This document shows positions 21,401 to 33,765 of a stretch of 64,000 bases of DNA, in pieces (the stretch's first letter is position 1; each line of letters opens with the position of its first letter). The notes beneath the pieces are model-generated. The model was not told the origin of the DNA and searched no databases. It worked only from the letters and a program-made list of their open reading frames with translations. The stretch lies in NCBI GenBank assembly GCA_029339195.1, contig JAPTJF010000009.1, positions 124,001 through 188,000 of the forward strand. The letters run 5' to 3'. Source of the stretch: Micractinium sp. NFX-FRZ (Eukaryota; Chlorophyta; Trebouxiophyceae; Chlorellales; Chlorellaceae). Position numbers and translations under genes: made by a program.

Positions 21401-24400
21401 CGCAGGTTGCAGCACGCACAGCATGCACAGCATGCACAGCGTGCACAGCGTGCACGGCATGACATAGCATGCCACAGCACGCACCGTCCTTGGGCGAGTA
21501 GTAGCCAGCAGGGCAGTCCACGCAGGTCGTGCTGCCCGTGCCCTGCGTGCTCTTGCCCGCGGGGCACTGCAGGCACTTTGCCTGCCCCCCCAGCGGCTGG
21601 TACTGGTTCACCTGCAGCCACCAAGAGAGGGGAAGGGTGAGCAGGCGCCTGAGAGGGCCGGGCGCCTCAACATATGAAGGCAGGCCGTGCTGCTGGCAGG
21701 AAGGCGTGCCGTGCACAGCGGGCACAGCACGGCACTCCCTCCCGAGCGAGGGCATGCCTCCCCGCCCAGGCACGCCTGAGCTCGTGGCTCCGGGTGATGA
21801 TTCAAGCAGGGCAGGCAGGGCAAGCATCGGGGTGCCGCGGCCAAGGGCACAGAAGCCCGTCGCATGCAGGGCGTCGCCGCTGGGCATGGCAGCGCGCAGT
21901 TTGACCCGCGTGCCCCGTGGTCCCCTCGCCACTCGTGGCGGGCGGGGCTCACCGGGCAGGGCAGGCAGGAGGCAAACTTGGCGTCCTTGGCGAGGTCGTC
22001 AGAGTTATCAGATGCAGGGTTGTAAGTCCCACGAGGGCTGCGGGAGGCAAGGCGCGGCACGGCAAGAATACAGGGGCGGTTTGAGAGGCTGGTGCCGATG
22101 CGCCCACCAAGCCAAGGCTACCAGCCCCTGCGAAGTTGCAGTACGGAGTCCGGGGAAGGCGAAGCAAAGCAAGGCCAGGGGTGGTGAGGGTCTGCGCGCT
22201 TCCGCACTGCACAGCGGGCGTCCCCCCGCCGTGCGGCGGGCGGCGGGCTTGCGAGCCGCGGCGCGGGGCGCGGCAGGGCGCTGCTGACGGTGAGTCCCCG
22301 GGGCGCCGGGCCCGAGCTTACCAGGCTGTGCACTGCTTGTTGCCGTTTGGTGTGACCTCCATGCCTGCCGTGCACGTCAGGCAGGTCGCGCTGCAGCATG
22401 GGGGAGGCCAGGAAGTTGAGCGGGTTGTGCCAAGTGACCTACTGTGTTGCAGGACTCCAGACAAGAGGGCGAGGTCACATTCTGTGCTGTCTGAATGAGT
22501 GTGCCAAGTTCACGGGTGCACATTTTGCAGGCTGGTGCGCCGTGCAACCAATGCAGGTACGAGGTTGTGGGCATGTGCTGATGCCGGCAGGTGGCGCACG
22601 GTGCGGGGTGGGGACAGCGCCATTGCAACCACCGCCCCGCCCCGCCCCACACCTGGTGCTGCTTTCCGGGCGGTAGGTGATTCCGGTGCAGCGCACGCAC
22701 TGGTCATTGCCGGCAATAGAGGTATCAGAGTCAGTTGGGTACGTGCCGCCGGGGCAGGCGGCGCAAGCGCCCAAACCTGCAAGTCAGGGCGGGCAGCCAG
22801 GGTCGACACGTCAGCTCAACACCCGCAGCTGGGGCGGGGGGCGCAAGCGAACATGCCTGCGGACGCGTTTGATGCGTGCCGGAACGCGCTGGAGGCTTCG
22901 AAAGCTGCAATGGCCACTGTGAACGTGGGGCTCCTGTCAATGTCCGGATTGCACTGCAAACACCTGCACTGTCTTCCCGGATTGCACTGCAAGCAACTGC
23001 CAGGGCCAGGTAGCGCAGCAACGGGAGTGCAGGGCCCCTGGTGCCTAGCTTACGTCACAGCCTGCTGCCTTCATGCCGGCTGCACCCACTCCCTGGACCT
23101 GCCGGAGCCCTGCCCTCCCAGTGCATCCCAATGCAACACACAAAGAGCCCGGCGGGGGAAGAAGCACACCCACCCTTCTTGGGGGCGTGCGTGTTGTCGA
23201 CGCACGGCTGGCAGGCGGTGCTGCTGGACGGGGTGCGGCTAGCGCCCGTCCAAAAGGACACCTGGCCCTTGTCGCAGGGCACATACGCCGAGCGAGCCGC
23301 CACCCCCGCCCCCGTCTTCTCCTTGTAGCCTGCACTCGCGTAGGGGAGGTGTGCAGGGCAGGGCTCAGGCGGTGATCAGCATGAGCGTGCTCTTTGGCTG
23401 CTGCACCTAGAGACGGAAGGCTGCTGTTCGCATCAGCTAGCTGCTAGGGTGGAAGGCTGTTGCTCATGCAGGGATCTTGCGGAAGGCATGCCCAGGGGAC
23501 GTGACCGCACGCGCGCCCACGTGCTGCTGCTGGCCCGCTCTCACCTGCGGGGATTTGCAGGCAGTCGCTGTTGCCAGGGGCGGCATCGCCGGCGCGGTAG
23601 TACCCAGCAGAGCACAGGACGCACGCGCCGTTCGACACGTACAGGCCTGGGCCGCTGCAGCGGGGGCGGGCAGAGGGCGCAGGAGGTGGGCGGGGCTGCG
23701 GGGCGGGCTGTGGTGCGCCGCCGGCCAGGCCCCACTCCAGGCATGTGCACACGCACGAGCGGCGGGGGCAGCCCTCAGAGGCAGCAGCCGGCACCCTTCA
23801 GCAGCCAGTAAAGCCTCCGGCTGGCTGGCAAGCTGGCTGCGGTGGGGAGGATGGCAGAACAGGCAAGCCAGACAACCAGCCGGCCAGCCGGCCAGCAGGT
23901 GTATATGTCCTCTTATCGGCGGCCCCGCTGGCTGCCAGCTCAGCGACTGTGCCACCCTGGCGGGCTCACCAGGGGTCGCAGTAAGTGGACCCAGTCTGCC
24001 CTGTCGCCCCTGCGTTCGTCTTGGCCACGCTGCCGTCCTGGCAGGAGGAGCACTTCTGCGCTCCTGCGCTGGCTTCGGCTGCGCAGGGGCAACACAGGGT
24101 GTGTGCGCAGGGTGCAGGCGCAGGCGCAGGTCGGTGCGTGCACACGCATGGTGTTGGCGTTGGCGTGCGTGGAGAGGATTGCACGCGGAGTCGTGTCATG
24201 CGCGAAAGGGCGTGCGTGCTTCGAAATGGGAGGAGCCGGGAAGTCGGCGGGCTTTAGGCAGCGTGGGTTGCCCTGGACGCCAGTGCGCAGCACAGCAGGC
24301 AGACCACACAAGCAGCCCTGCCCCGCAGTGCACGCAGGCTGCCAGCTGGCAGTTGCTGTGACCTCACGTGTGCCATAGTCAGAAGTATATTGGTTCTGTG

Positions 24401-25151
24401 GGCATGCCGTGCAGCTAGATGCGCCCGCCGGCGAGTAGAAGCCGGGATCACTGCATGGGGAGGGAAGCAGGGCGTGCTCACAAGATGCAGGGTGTGCAAC
24501 GTGCAGCATTGCTCGGCAACGCCACCTCTCGAATTCCAAGCAGTCGGGACTGCAGTCAGGCACGTGGAGGCGGGCCCGGCTGCTGGTGCTGGTGCTGGTG
24601 CCGCTGCTGCTTGCGGGCGTTGGTGTTGGTGCTGGTGCTGGTGCTGCTGTCCTTCTCACCAGGGTACGCAAATGGCAGCGTCTGCCGGCGCACGCTTGGT
24701 GCCAGCAGGGCACTGCACGCAGCTGCCGCCACTCAGCTCCTCGCCTGCACGGAAGAGCAGGGGGTGACGCATGGTCGCGTGTTGCGGGGGGCGGCAGCGC
24801 GTCGCCCGCATAGGCACGCTGATGCCCTGGCTTTGAACGTTTGGCCATATTTGGAGCCATGGCATTCACGCTGTAGCACACCCGCCAGCTACAAGCAGAC
24901 GCTACAAGCAGACTGCAAGAGGCCGCGCTGCCGTCCGCTTGAGCGCCGGCAGGGCTCGCGCCCGTCCGGCCGCCGCCGCCAGCAGCCCCGTCTCCTGCCC
25001 GCCCAGGCCCCGCGCTGTCCTTATGCGTCCATGGCAACTACATGCCTTCCTGGATGACCGCCTCACCAGCATTGCACACTGCCTCGCTGCCCAGCGCCGC
25101 GCCCAGCACTAGGACAAGCACCAGCGCTGCCCGGCTGGTCACGGAGGGCAT
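18461..25151 (-). CDS. secreted GCC2/GCC3 (ephrin-receptor-like) Cys-repeat protein A, 17 exons
   Basis: The model is complement(join(18461..18554,18891..18941,19301..19366,19820..19906,20212..20312,20714..20807,21130..21199,21485..21611,21953..22037,22322..22390,22653..22776,23174..23329,23545..23654,23970..24078,24368..24450,24660..24744,25067..25151)), about 531 residues. A clear signal peptide (MPSVTSRAALVLVLVLGAAL) is followed only by Cys-rich modules of the C-x2-C-x-G-T/Y-Y-S type: CVQCPAGTK, CDPGFYSPAGASSCTACP, CVLCSAGYY, CAACPGGTY, CLQCPAGKS, CVDCPAGYYSP, CEPCGAGEYS and CLPCLRGY. Such modules occur in extracellular parts of receptors and adhesion proteins. No membrane anchor is seen, so it should be secreted or wall-bound. 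Most exons start or end inside a Cys codon (TG|C), so many can be skipped in frame. Intron 12 appears to be GC-AG (donor GCAAGC at 20713). The final exon is short and its stop is provisional. Confidence 0.75.
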
Positions 25152-26939
25152 GGTGACTGCCCCGCCTCCTTTCGGCCTCCCAAAGCGTGTCTGCGCCCAG
25201 AACCGCAGGTGGGCGTTCCGGCGTCCTTGAAAACTACGGCTACTGGCTCCCCTGAGCCATTCGAAGGGTCCGGCCCCTGTGATGGTGCTCTCAGGTGCAC
25301 CTCGGTCTATTCCGACGAAGGGAGAGCCAGGACTGGCAGGACAAATGCGAGCAGAGTTCGTTTACACTCTGAAGTACAGCTTGCCCGCCGCTGCGTGCGG
25401 CCACCGAACCGCCCCTTCACAAGACATACGCGCCTGTGAAGCGCCTTTCTGCAATGAAAAGCACATTTGCAGCAGCTCGTACATGGCCGCGCTCCCCCGG
25501 CGAGGGGAGGTCTCTCCCTCTGCTGTTCCCTCTCCACTTCGCCTTTGCCGGCCCTCGGCACTCTCAAACAAAACATCTCATCTCAGAACTTCAGAACGTG
25601 CAGTTCATGGTACCCAAGGACCAGGCCAGGCCTGCTTCCGCGGCCGCCCGCCAGCCGCCGCCGGCGTCTGCCGCCGCTGCCGCCACCACTGCCGCCACCT
25701 TGGCGTTGTGGAGTAGCCTGGCCTGGCAGCTGTTTGCGGGGCTGCTTGGCTCACTTGATCGCAGTGGGCATGCAGCTGTCCCAGGTTAGACAGCAGTCGT
25801 GCTGCAGCTCAGGTGCCTGCTGCCTGGCCATGTGCCAAGCACAGCGCGTCCTGGAAGACCACTCCAAATGCTAACTCGTGCAGTAGATGCTGCCGGCTAT
25901 TTGAACGGGGGAAGGCAGGAGCGCTCACAGAAGTGCAATGCACCGCCTTACGCAGCGATTCGGAACAGTCAATGACAGCTGCGCGTATGGTGATGATGAC
26001 AACAGCCAGCCTAGTGCAGGCTTTGGGCCCCCGCTCATGCCAGGTGTCACGCCTGTCCCACCAGCAGGCAGTGCCGCCTCTTTCCGTACGTACTGCGTGC
26101 ACGTATGCCTCACGCCGCTGCCTGCGCAGCAGCCCTGCCCCCGCCCCGCATCATGAGCGAGAGGCACGACCCGTCCTTGCAGGCTTCATGTGTTTACTGT
26201 ATTAATGAAGCGATTCAGGTGTTTGAAGCGAAGGAATTGGGGGAGGGATTGGAGTGCAGGCCCTGCCCAGAGCGTCCAGGGATGGCGGGACAGGGGAGAA
26301 GCTGGAGTCGGCTCCAAGTTCAAACCAGGGCTGAATGTGGGGTTGCGGGCAGGAGGGTGGATGGGTGTGCACGGGACGGGCTCGCCCTGTTCATGACAGG
26401 TGTGAATATTCGCAGTGGGGGGAAGGCGCTGCGGCGCTGCCTGGATTGTAAGTGACGGGATGGGGCGTGAGGAGAAGGGATGGAGGGTGCTCGAGGCACA
26501 GCTTCAGTGCCTGCCTAGCTGGTTGAAACAAGACGGGAGTGAGGGGCACTGCCTGGCCTACACGGCAGCTGAGTTCCTGGAATTGGAAATGCAATAAAGG
26601 GGGAGGCGTGGGTGCAAGCGTGCGATGGCACGGCAGTGTTGAGAGTGCAAGCGCCGCATGCAGCGTGGTGGCACTTGAGGGGGAAAACATTGCAGGGACA
26701 GGGGCAAGTGAGATGAGCGGAGGATGAGGGTGGGAGTTCCGAGTAGTGCCCAAACAGTGTTGTGGGCCTCGCGGCCCACTCAGTGCACTGGGGAGCAGCA
26801 GAGAGAGCAGGGCAGGCATTTGGGCGGGCAGCGCCAGACGTTGCGGAGAGCGCGCCTGCCCTCCGCCTTGCAGGTTGTGTTAACTGATGCGTGGGGTGAG
26901 TGAGGATTGTGATAAGCTGGTGAAGGGAGGGAAATTTTC
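25152..26939. other. 1.8-kb intergenic region
   Basis: This is the 5' flank of Cys-repeat gene A and the 3' flank of the Gln-rich gene, both minus. I found no exon chain, RNA gene or element. Base composition is less GC-rich around 25430-25600 and 26180-26240, as in regulatory spacers. Confidence 0.5.
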
Positions 26940-28429
26940 CTACGTGATGAGCGGGGAAGCCATGTCGAGCAGCCACTCGTCTGCACTTGTTTCAAGCATC
27001 AGCTGCAGCTGCGCCAGCGTGGGAGACGGCGGCGGCCGCGCCCCCTGATCAGCAGCTGCGGCTGCAGCAGCGGCCGGCAGCGGCGGCAGAGCGTCCCACG
27101 TCTGCGACTGCGCCGCCAGCTGCTGCTGCTGCTCCCTCCATGCCTGCAGCTCCCGGGCATCCAGCCGCTTGTCACCCTTCAGCCGACCCAGCAGCTGCTG
27201 CGCCGCAGCCAGCCACTGCTGCTGCTGCTCCACCAAGTGCGCTTGCTCGCCGTGCGGCTGCTGAGTTGCCGCTGGTGCCGGCGCTGGCGTGGGGGCCGGC
27301 GCGGCCGCGGGACGCGGCTGTGTACCCGGGTGCTGCCCCTGCTGCGGCGCCGGCTGCGCTGAGAGCGGGGCGAGCGGCTGCAGGGGCGACAGCAAGTTGT
27401 CCCAAAGGGCGTCGCCCTCCTGCGCTTGCTCTGCAGCTGGCAGGCGCAGGCGCGGCAGGCCCTGCAGCGGCAGCCACAGGGCGGCGTCGCAGGCCTGTGA
27501 GCTGCCTGCTGTGTTCTGGCTGGGGTGGGCGGGCTCCTGGCCTGCTTGCTGGGTGGCGCTGCCCTGCCCGCACCCCTGCAGCAAGCCAGTGGGCGTGCGC
27601 AGCGAGGGTGAGTCGGCAGCGGCTGCGTGCAGCGTGTGTGACGGATGCATGATGCAGACTGTGCACTCCACATGGCATGCTCGGAGCCCGCCCTGTGCAG
27701 CCCCCTGAGAGCATGCGTCGGCTGCCCGGCAAGCGAGCAAGCCGGGGTGATCACCTGCACTGCAGACCAGTCCAATGCCAGGGCAGCAGGTGCCGCCATG
27801 CCTGCAGCAGGCAGAGGCAGGTGGGCCGCCTCCGCGCCGCCGAGACTGCCACTGTTGCGGGCAGTGGGCGGCGCAGGGCGGACGCCTGCGGCATCGTTGG
27901 CTGCCACGCCTCGCTTCCGTTTCAGCTGCTGTGACTGCTGCGCCTGCTGTGTGTGCTGTGCATGCTGTGCTTGCTGCGCCGCCAGCCGCTCCTCGCGGTC
28001 CTGCTGCACCCACCGCTCCCATGCCTGCTGCTGCGTCTGCCGGTGGTGTTCCCACTGCTGGCGCTCCTGCTCCTGCTCAATCTCAAACTCACGCTGCTGC
28101 TGGGCGCGCATGAGCTGCCACTCGTGCTGCCGCTGTTCGCGCTGCCGCTCCCACACCGCCTGGTCATCTGCCCGCGCCTGTTCCCAGCGCTCCCTCACGC
28201 TCTGTTGCTGCCGCTGCTCGAAGCTGCCAGGCTCAGAAAGGGGCTGCAGCTGCTTCTGCTGTAGCTGCTGCTGCAGCTGCTGCTGCTGCAGCTGCCCGAC
28301 GTGTGGCGCTGGGTGCTGTGCCAGCATGTGGGCGGCGCTCGGCACCAGCTGCAGGGGCTCACGCTCAAGCTGCTTCAGCTGCTCCAGCTGCCTTAGGAAG
28401 TCCACCGGCAAAGAGGAGGAGCGATGCAT
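26940..28429 (-). CDS. Gln-rich coiled-coil protein, 2 exons
   Basis: The model is complement(join(26940..27575,27755..28429)), 436 residues from the ATG of MHRSSSLPVDFLRQLEQL. The N-terminal half is a long charged and Gln-rich coiled coil (RERWEQARADDQAVWERQRE, REFEIEQEQERQQWEHH, QDREERLAAQQ). It is followed by a basic cluster LKRKRG that could be a nuclear signal. The C-terminal half is Pro/Ala/Gln-rich, with HLVEQQQQWLAAAQQLLGRL and the acidic-hydrophobic end TSADEWLLDMASPL. The composition resembles transcriptional co-regulators or scaffolds, but no domain is recognised and no function is assigned. A CAG acceptor lies 15 bases before the ATG, so an upstream untranslated or short coding exon may exist. 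Confidence 0.6.
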
Positions 28430-29913
28430 AGTGCCACCGCCGTGGTTCTGCACCGCGAGAGGGGGGGACAGGAGCAGGCGGTGGAGCGGCGGGGCCGGCA
28501 GGGAGGAGAGGGCGGGCACAGGGGCAACCCCAGGGCGCAGCTGAACAGCAATTCGTCAGCAAGCAATCGTGAGACTTCCTGGGGAGGTGTGGCACGGCGA
28601 TTCGTGAGAGGACACTTTCAAAGTATTATAGCCGGGCCGCGGGTCGCTCCATGCCGCAGGCCGCGGCCGGACGCTCGCTGGAATGCCAACCCCCGCATCC
28701 CTCCTACCTGAGCTCAATGGAGCGTAAACTGGGGTGTGCGCGCGGTGCGCGGACCGGGCAGCACTTGGGGCACAAAGGCTTTACAAAAGGGGCGGTGTGG
28801 CCGCTGAGTACCCCGTCCCCTGAGGACGACACACGCGGGTTGGTGTCAGAACACGCGAGGGTGCAGCTGCTGAAGGAGGGAGTGTCACCGGACCCGCAGA
28901 AGAGGCGCCACCCTGCTGCGCGCTGCGTGTGCCCAGATGTGTGCCCAGCTGCCCTTGGGTGGTACCAGCTTCAAACCAGCATCCATGTGTCTCCTTGGTC
29001 TGCTACGGCCTGCAACGTGCTGACACTTGCCTCTTGGGGCCAATCAGATACAGTCGGCACCGCTTCGGCCACGTCCTGCGGATGTGTCTGCGCAGCGCTC
29101 AAGACACCCCACCCAGCACTCATGTAGCGTGCACTGCCCAGCTACCACGGCAGAGGCTGACGCCTGCACCAAGATCTCAAGGCGACTCATGGAAGCCCCT
29201 GTGAGCAATGGTTGGGCCACGGGTGTCACATCCCATCCGAAGCAGGGTGCGGGCACCCCTCGTGCTGGGCTGGCAAACCGACTGTGTCTGCTTGTTGACT
29301 TCCACTGCCGCTGGCTTCGACTGCCGCTGGCTGTGCAGGGGGCGCACTGGCCCAGCGTCTGCAAATCTTATACTGCGATTGCCGCTCCATTATAGGAGGC
29401 CGTTTGTGACAGGCTACCACCCCTTGCTGCCGTCAGGCCCCTGCAATGCCACCCTGGCGTGGGCGGTGCGGCACACGCAGCGCAGCGCCACCGCCTCCAG
29501 CAGAGAGCCTCAGCGCGAGTGTCGCTGGGCTGATTCTATCCATTTTTGCGCCTACTATCACGTGAAAAGAAGTAGCTGGGGGCTTCCTGCAGGTGAAGAG
29601 AGCGCGGCGTGTCGAAGGTGCAAAGGCGGGGCGCAGCGCTCTGACACGCGCCCCTGAATCTCGTGAGCGACCTGAAGGCATACCGTGATTGCCGCCGACG
29701 CCTCACACCAGGCTGTGCCAGCGTCCGGCCTGCTGCTGCCACGCCCCGCCACGCGCCGCCCCACCCGGTCCGCCTTGGGTTAGCCCAGTGCCCCGCGTGC
29801 CATCCCCATGCTGCCCAGCCTATACCACATCCACTCATACCATCCTCCCATGGTCCGCTCCCCCTCAGGACTGCAGCAGAGCCCCTAGGCTGGCCAGCAC
29901 TGCTCCCGGCAGC
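28430..29913. promoter_or_regulatory. divergent 1.5-kb region between Gln-rich g​ene and COQ6
   Basis: Promoters of both neighbours should be here. No gene is recognised. The frame at 28929-29204 (+) has a faint resemblance to the tail of non-LTR reverse transcriptases (RFGHVLRM) but is too short to call. Confidence 0.45.
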
Positions 29914-31938
29914 ATGCACGGCGCACGTGCTCTACCCAGGGCAGCAGCGGCAGCAGCAGCCCATGGAGCCGCCCCCTGGGACGTGGTCATCGTGGGTGCT
30001 GGCATGGCTGGTTCAGCCCTGGCGGCGGCACTGAGTGAGTGGGCAGCGTAGTAATGGGTGCTTGTTGGCAGTGCCGGCGCAGCCCCGGCGGCAGCACTAA
30101 GCAAGTGTTCTGGGCTTGGATCCTGACGTGCCCTGTTCCCAGCATGTTTTGAGCGGTGGCCTGCTGGTCCCGACTGCTGCTTGCACAACCCACGTCCTGG
30201 CGCTGCAGTCGGGGGGGCAGGGCGGCAGGTGGGTGCTTGCAGCTGAACGCCGGTTCATTCCTCCACCACAACCCACGCTGACCGCCGTCCTGCCCGCCCA
30301 CACCGCCCCTGCCGCCCCTCTAGGCAGCAACCCCCTCACCAGCAAGCTTCGGGTGGCGGTGCTGGATAGCCGGGCGCCAGCAGAGCTACCCCAGCGGGAG
30401 CTTCCCGACGCCACAGACTGCCGAGTGTCCGCCCTGTCTCCCGCCAGCGTCGCGCTGCTGCGGGCGGTGGGTGCCTGGCGCTCGCTGGCCCCGGCGGCAG
30501 TGCCCTTTTGCGACATGCAGGTGGGACTCCATGCGCATGCGCATCGCATTGTACCGTGTTCGGTGGGGGCGGCAGTGGGCGCTATGTACAGGGCGCGGTG
30601 GGCAAGCTGTCTTGACAGCCCCCTTGGCTGCACCACCCGCCGGCCCCCTGTGCAACACACCGCCCCTCGCCCACCCCATCCCCTCACTTCGCTTCGTCAC
30701 TCCTTGCCTCCCTCAACCACAAAGCTCCCTCTGGCTTTTCCAGGCGTGCAGCTCTGTCCCCGCCGATGTTGGCAGCCAAGCCGCGGCTTACGTGGCGCCC
30801 TCCCCTCTTCTCCCCCTCCCCTTCCCTCCCCTCCTCTCTCTTCCCCCGCAGGTGTGGGGCTCCGGCAGCAGCCCCGCCGCCGTGCACTGCAGCGCAGCAT
30901 CCGTTGGCAGCCCAGCCCTGGCTTATGTGGCAGAGGAGCAGCTGGTTGTGGCAGCGCTGCACCGCCGGCTGCGGGCGGCGGCAAAGGCGGGCGCGGGGGT
31001 GCAGCTGCTCATGCCGGCACGCCTGGTGGGCGCGGAGCTGCCTCCATATGACCCCGTGCCTCAGGCAAGTCTCAGATGAAACTTACAACTGAAAAGAGTG
31101 ACTGGTGGCAGCGCGTGCACAAGTGATTCCCAGCAGTTGCTCTATTTCCTGGAACCCCCGCCAGCAGGGCACCGCTCAGATGTGTGTTGCCTCCAGGGGC
31201 GCACGCAGGTACCACCTGTCAGCCTTCCCCTTTTGACCCTCCTGTGCCATCTTGGGGTCAACATGCCGCTGCCCCTCCCCCTCCTGCTCTGGTTGTCTTT
31301 AGCTCGAGGGCGGCCCGCTGGTGTGGCTGCAGCTCGGCGCTCTCATTCACAAGTGATCTCTCCCTGCATCGTTCTGCTCCCTCCCAATGCCCGCCGCAGC
31401 TGGAGGGTGGCCCGCTGGTGCGGCTGCAGCTGGAGGGCGGCAGCGTGCTCAGCACGCGGCTGCTGGTGGGGGCAGACGGGCGGGACAGCCTGGTGCGGCG
31501 CTGCGCGCAGGTGCGTGCGGGTGCAGGCTGGGAGTGCAAGTGGGGGGGGGGCGGGGCTCACATGTTGCCCACAGGTGGGCCGCATGGCGCCCATGCGTAG
31601 CGCTAGGTCGACAGCCCCGCCGGGAACGGAGGGAGTGAGCCGATAGGGGGTGTAGGCAGGGGATCATGCACTGTGCCATTCGACTTAGCGCGCACAGCAG
31701 GTGCAGCGGGTCAGGGCTGGCCCCTGCAGTGCTTGCACTGCGCAGCCGTCCTTGCCGTTTCAAGCTCAGCATGCACAGCAGGTGTGCGCCCGTGCTCCGA
31801 GGCCAGCCGTGCCGCCCAGCCGGCCCTGCCATGTGCATTGCTCAACCTTACCTGCCGCTCCCCGCCTGCCTGCCTCCTCCTCTCCCTGGCTCCTTTTTGC
31901 AGATCCGCCTGGCAGGGGAGGAAGCCAGCTACCATCCT

Positions 31939-31970
<32 letters not shown>

Positions 31971-32425
31971 GTCCCCAGGGGTGCAGGCAGAGCTGCTAGC
32001 AAGCGTCTGTACCACGCACCCCCACCAGGCCGCCTTCCTCCGCTTCCTCCCCACCGGCCCGCTGGCGCTGCTGCCGGCCAGGCACGGCAGCGTGGTGGCA
32101 TGGACCTGCCCTGCAGAGGTGATTGCCCTGCTGCCGGCTGCGCTGGCGGCGGTACTCTGGCGGCGGCCTCCGCTCATGCCTGCCTGCCCCAGCACGCCAC
32201 CCAGGCCGGCAGGCCATCTATCCGCAAGCGCAGCAGCGCTGGTGCGTGCTGCTGGGTTGCCTGGTGTATCAACGGTGCTCTCTGCCGTCGCCACCCCCTC
32301 CCCCTCCTGAGGCCCGCCCTGCCGCTCCCCGCAGATGGCGGCGCACCTGCAGGCGCTGCCGCGGCACGAACTGGCAGCAGCCATCACGGACGCCCTCACC
32401 GGCGCGCACCCCTACGGGCAGCATG

Positions 32426-32458
<33 letters not shown>

Positions 32459-33765
32459 CTTCCTCGCAGCTTCCGCTGGCAGGGCTGCTGGGCAGCTTGC
32501 TGGGGCCGGCACGTGGCAGTCGCTTCGTGGACCCTCCGGCGGTGGTGGGCGTGGTGGGGGAGGGCCCGATAGTCCTGCCGCTGGCGCTGCAGCACGCAGG
32601 CACGTTTGTGCTTAGAAGTGGGGCGATGTTTGGGCCCGGCTGCAGAGTGCATAAGAGCGTTCCCCAGCGTGTGCTGCACTTCAGAGGACAGTTGCTGCCT
32701 GCACAGGCTGGCTCAGCTCTGCTGTACACTGCCTGCAGCGCTCGTGCCAACGTGGCACTGCCCGCTGTTCTCCCGCCCCGCTGTTGCAGGCCGCTACACC
32801 CGGCCGCGGGTTGCGCTGATTGGGGAGGCGGCGCATGCGGTGCACCCGCTGGCCAGGCAGGGGGCCAACCTTGGACTGGCGGACGCGAAAGCCCTGTCCA
32901 AGGTCATTGCCAGCGCAGGTGCGGGGCTGCTGCCGTTGCAAGTGGCTTCTATGTGCCGCTGCTACTGACGTCACCCTGCTGATTCGGCGGCTGCGCGCTG
33001 GTGACTATTTGTAGCCGTGCTAGTGGACAGTGGGCACACACACCTGTGCTCAACATCTTGTTGGCACCACGCATCGTGGCCAGCTGCTGTGCTGTGCTGT
33101 GCCCTGCCGTGCTGCTGTCCCGCTGTGCTCCCTACTCACGCCTGTGCCCGGTGGAGGCCCGTGCAAAGTCGAAGGGGGAGGGGGCAGGCCAGACGTTGCC
33201 ATTTATCTTCACCTTGTGTGACCGCTCAGTATGTTCTGACTTGATCGTGTGTGCCATGCCTGTTGGACGTGCAGTGGAGACGGGGCAGGACATAGGCAGC
33301 CCAGCGCTGCTTGATCGGCAGTATGCACAGCCGCAACAACGGGCCAACGCCGCCGCCAGCGCAGCCATGGGCACGCTGCTGGCCTTGTTTGAACCGCAGG
33401 CGAGTGAGCAGTGCACTGCCGCAAGGGTAGTCTCTACGACTGCGTGCAGGGAAGGTGTGCCTTGAGGCTGCTTGCCCCCGGGCCATGCCTTGACCTGCCT
33501 GTCTGCCGGCCCGCCCACCTGCCAGCCTGCTTGCTTGCGCGCTGGGCTAACAACCGGCTGCCAGCGGGGCATGGCTTGGCTGCCGATCTGTTAGGTCGAT
33601 CAAGCTAGGCTAATCAAAAGCACACCATCCTGCCTCCGCCCCTGGTACCCCCACCTGCAGGTAGGCCCCATGGCTGTGGTGCGCAGCTTGGGCCTTGGCC
33701 TGGTGGATTCGGCCCCCGCCATCAAGCAAACAATCATGCGCCTGGCAATGCACGGGTTGGACTGA
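29914..33765 (+). CDS. COQ6: ubiquinone biosynthesis FAD monooxygenase COQ6, 9 exons
   Basis: The model is join(29914..30034,30324..30520,30852..31064,31400..31510,31903..32118,32335..32599,32790..32918,33275..33399,33661..33765), 493 residues. COQ6 hydroxylates the ubiquinone ring precursor in the mitochondrial matrix side CoQ complex. The dinucleotide-binding motif [18 protein letters not shown] is near residue 25. [17 protein letters not shown] follows, with the second FAD motif [14 protein letters not shown] near 200 and the ribityl-binding motif [18 protein letters not shown] near 385. The N-terminus ([18 protein letters not shown]) is basic and Ala-rich, compatible with mitochondrial import. 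Three introns (3, 6 and 8) are best modelled as GC-AG, with donors at 31065, 32600 and 33400, because only these keep the conserved sequence in frame. Two poly-Gln insertions interrupt variable loops. Introns 1, 2 and 3 carry decayed copies of adjacent exon ends. Confidence 0.9.
30071..30105 (+). repeat. decayed copy of COQ6 exon 1 end in intron 1
   Basis: The segment repeats exon 1 from 30008 (CAGCCCTGGCGGCGGCACTGA) with an offset of about 64 bases. It includes a GCAAGT where the used donor has GTGAGT. Confidence 0.75.
31301..31338 (+). repeat. decayed copy of COQ6 exon 4 start in intron 3
   Basis: GGCGGCCCGCTGGTGTGGCTG lies 97 bases upstream of the matching exon 4 start. It even has a TTTAG acceptor-like end just before it. 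It loses similarity after about 35 bases. Confidence 0.85.
31939..31970 (+). repeat. CAG run encoding poly-Gln in COQ6 exon 5
   Basis: About ten CAG codons in frame encode poly-Gln after SYHP. A second run of about ten lies in exon 6 (32430-32459). Both sit in loops between conserved blocks. Confidence 0.85.

Noticed and set aside
21415..21480. GCACAGCAT/GCACAGCGT tandem nonamers
   Set aside because: A low-complexity intronic repeat in gene A, similar to other GCACAGC-rich stretches (for example 17100-17255). No function or exon similarity was seen.
28929..29204. Possible reverse-transcriptase tail (RFGHVLRM)
   Set aside because: It is only a short, degraded similarity with no catalytic motif or element ends, too weak to call a retrotransposon fragment.
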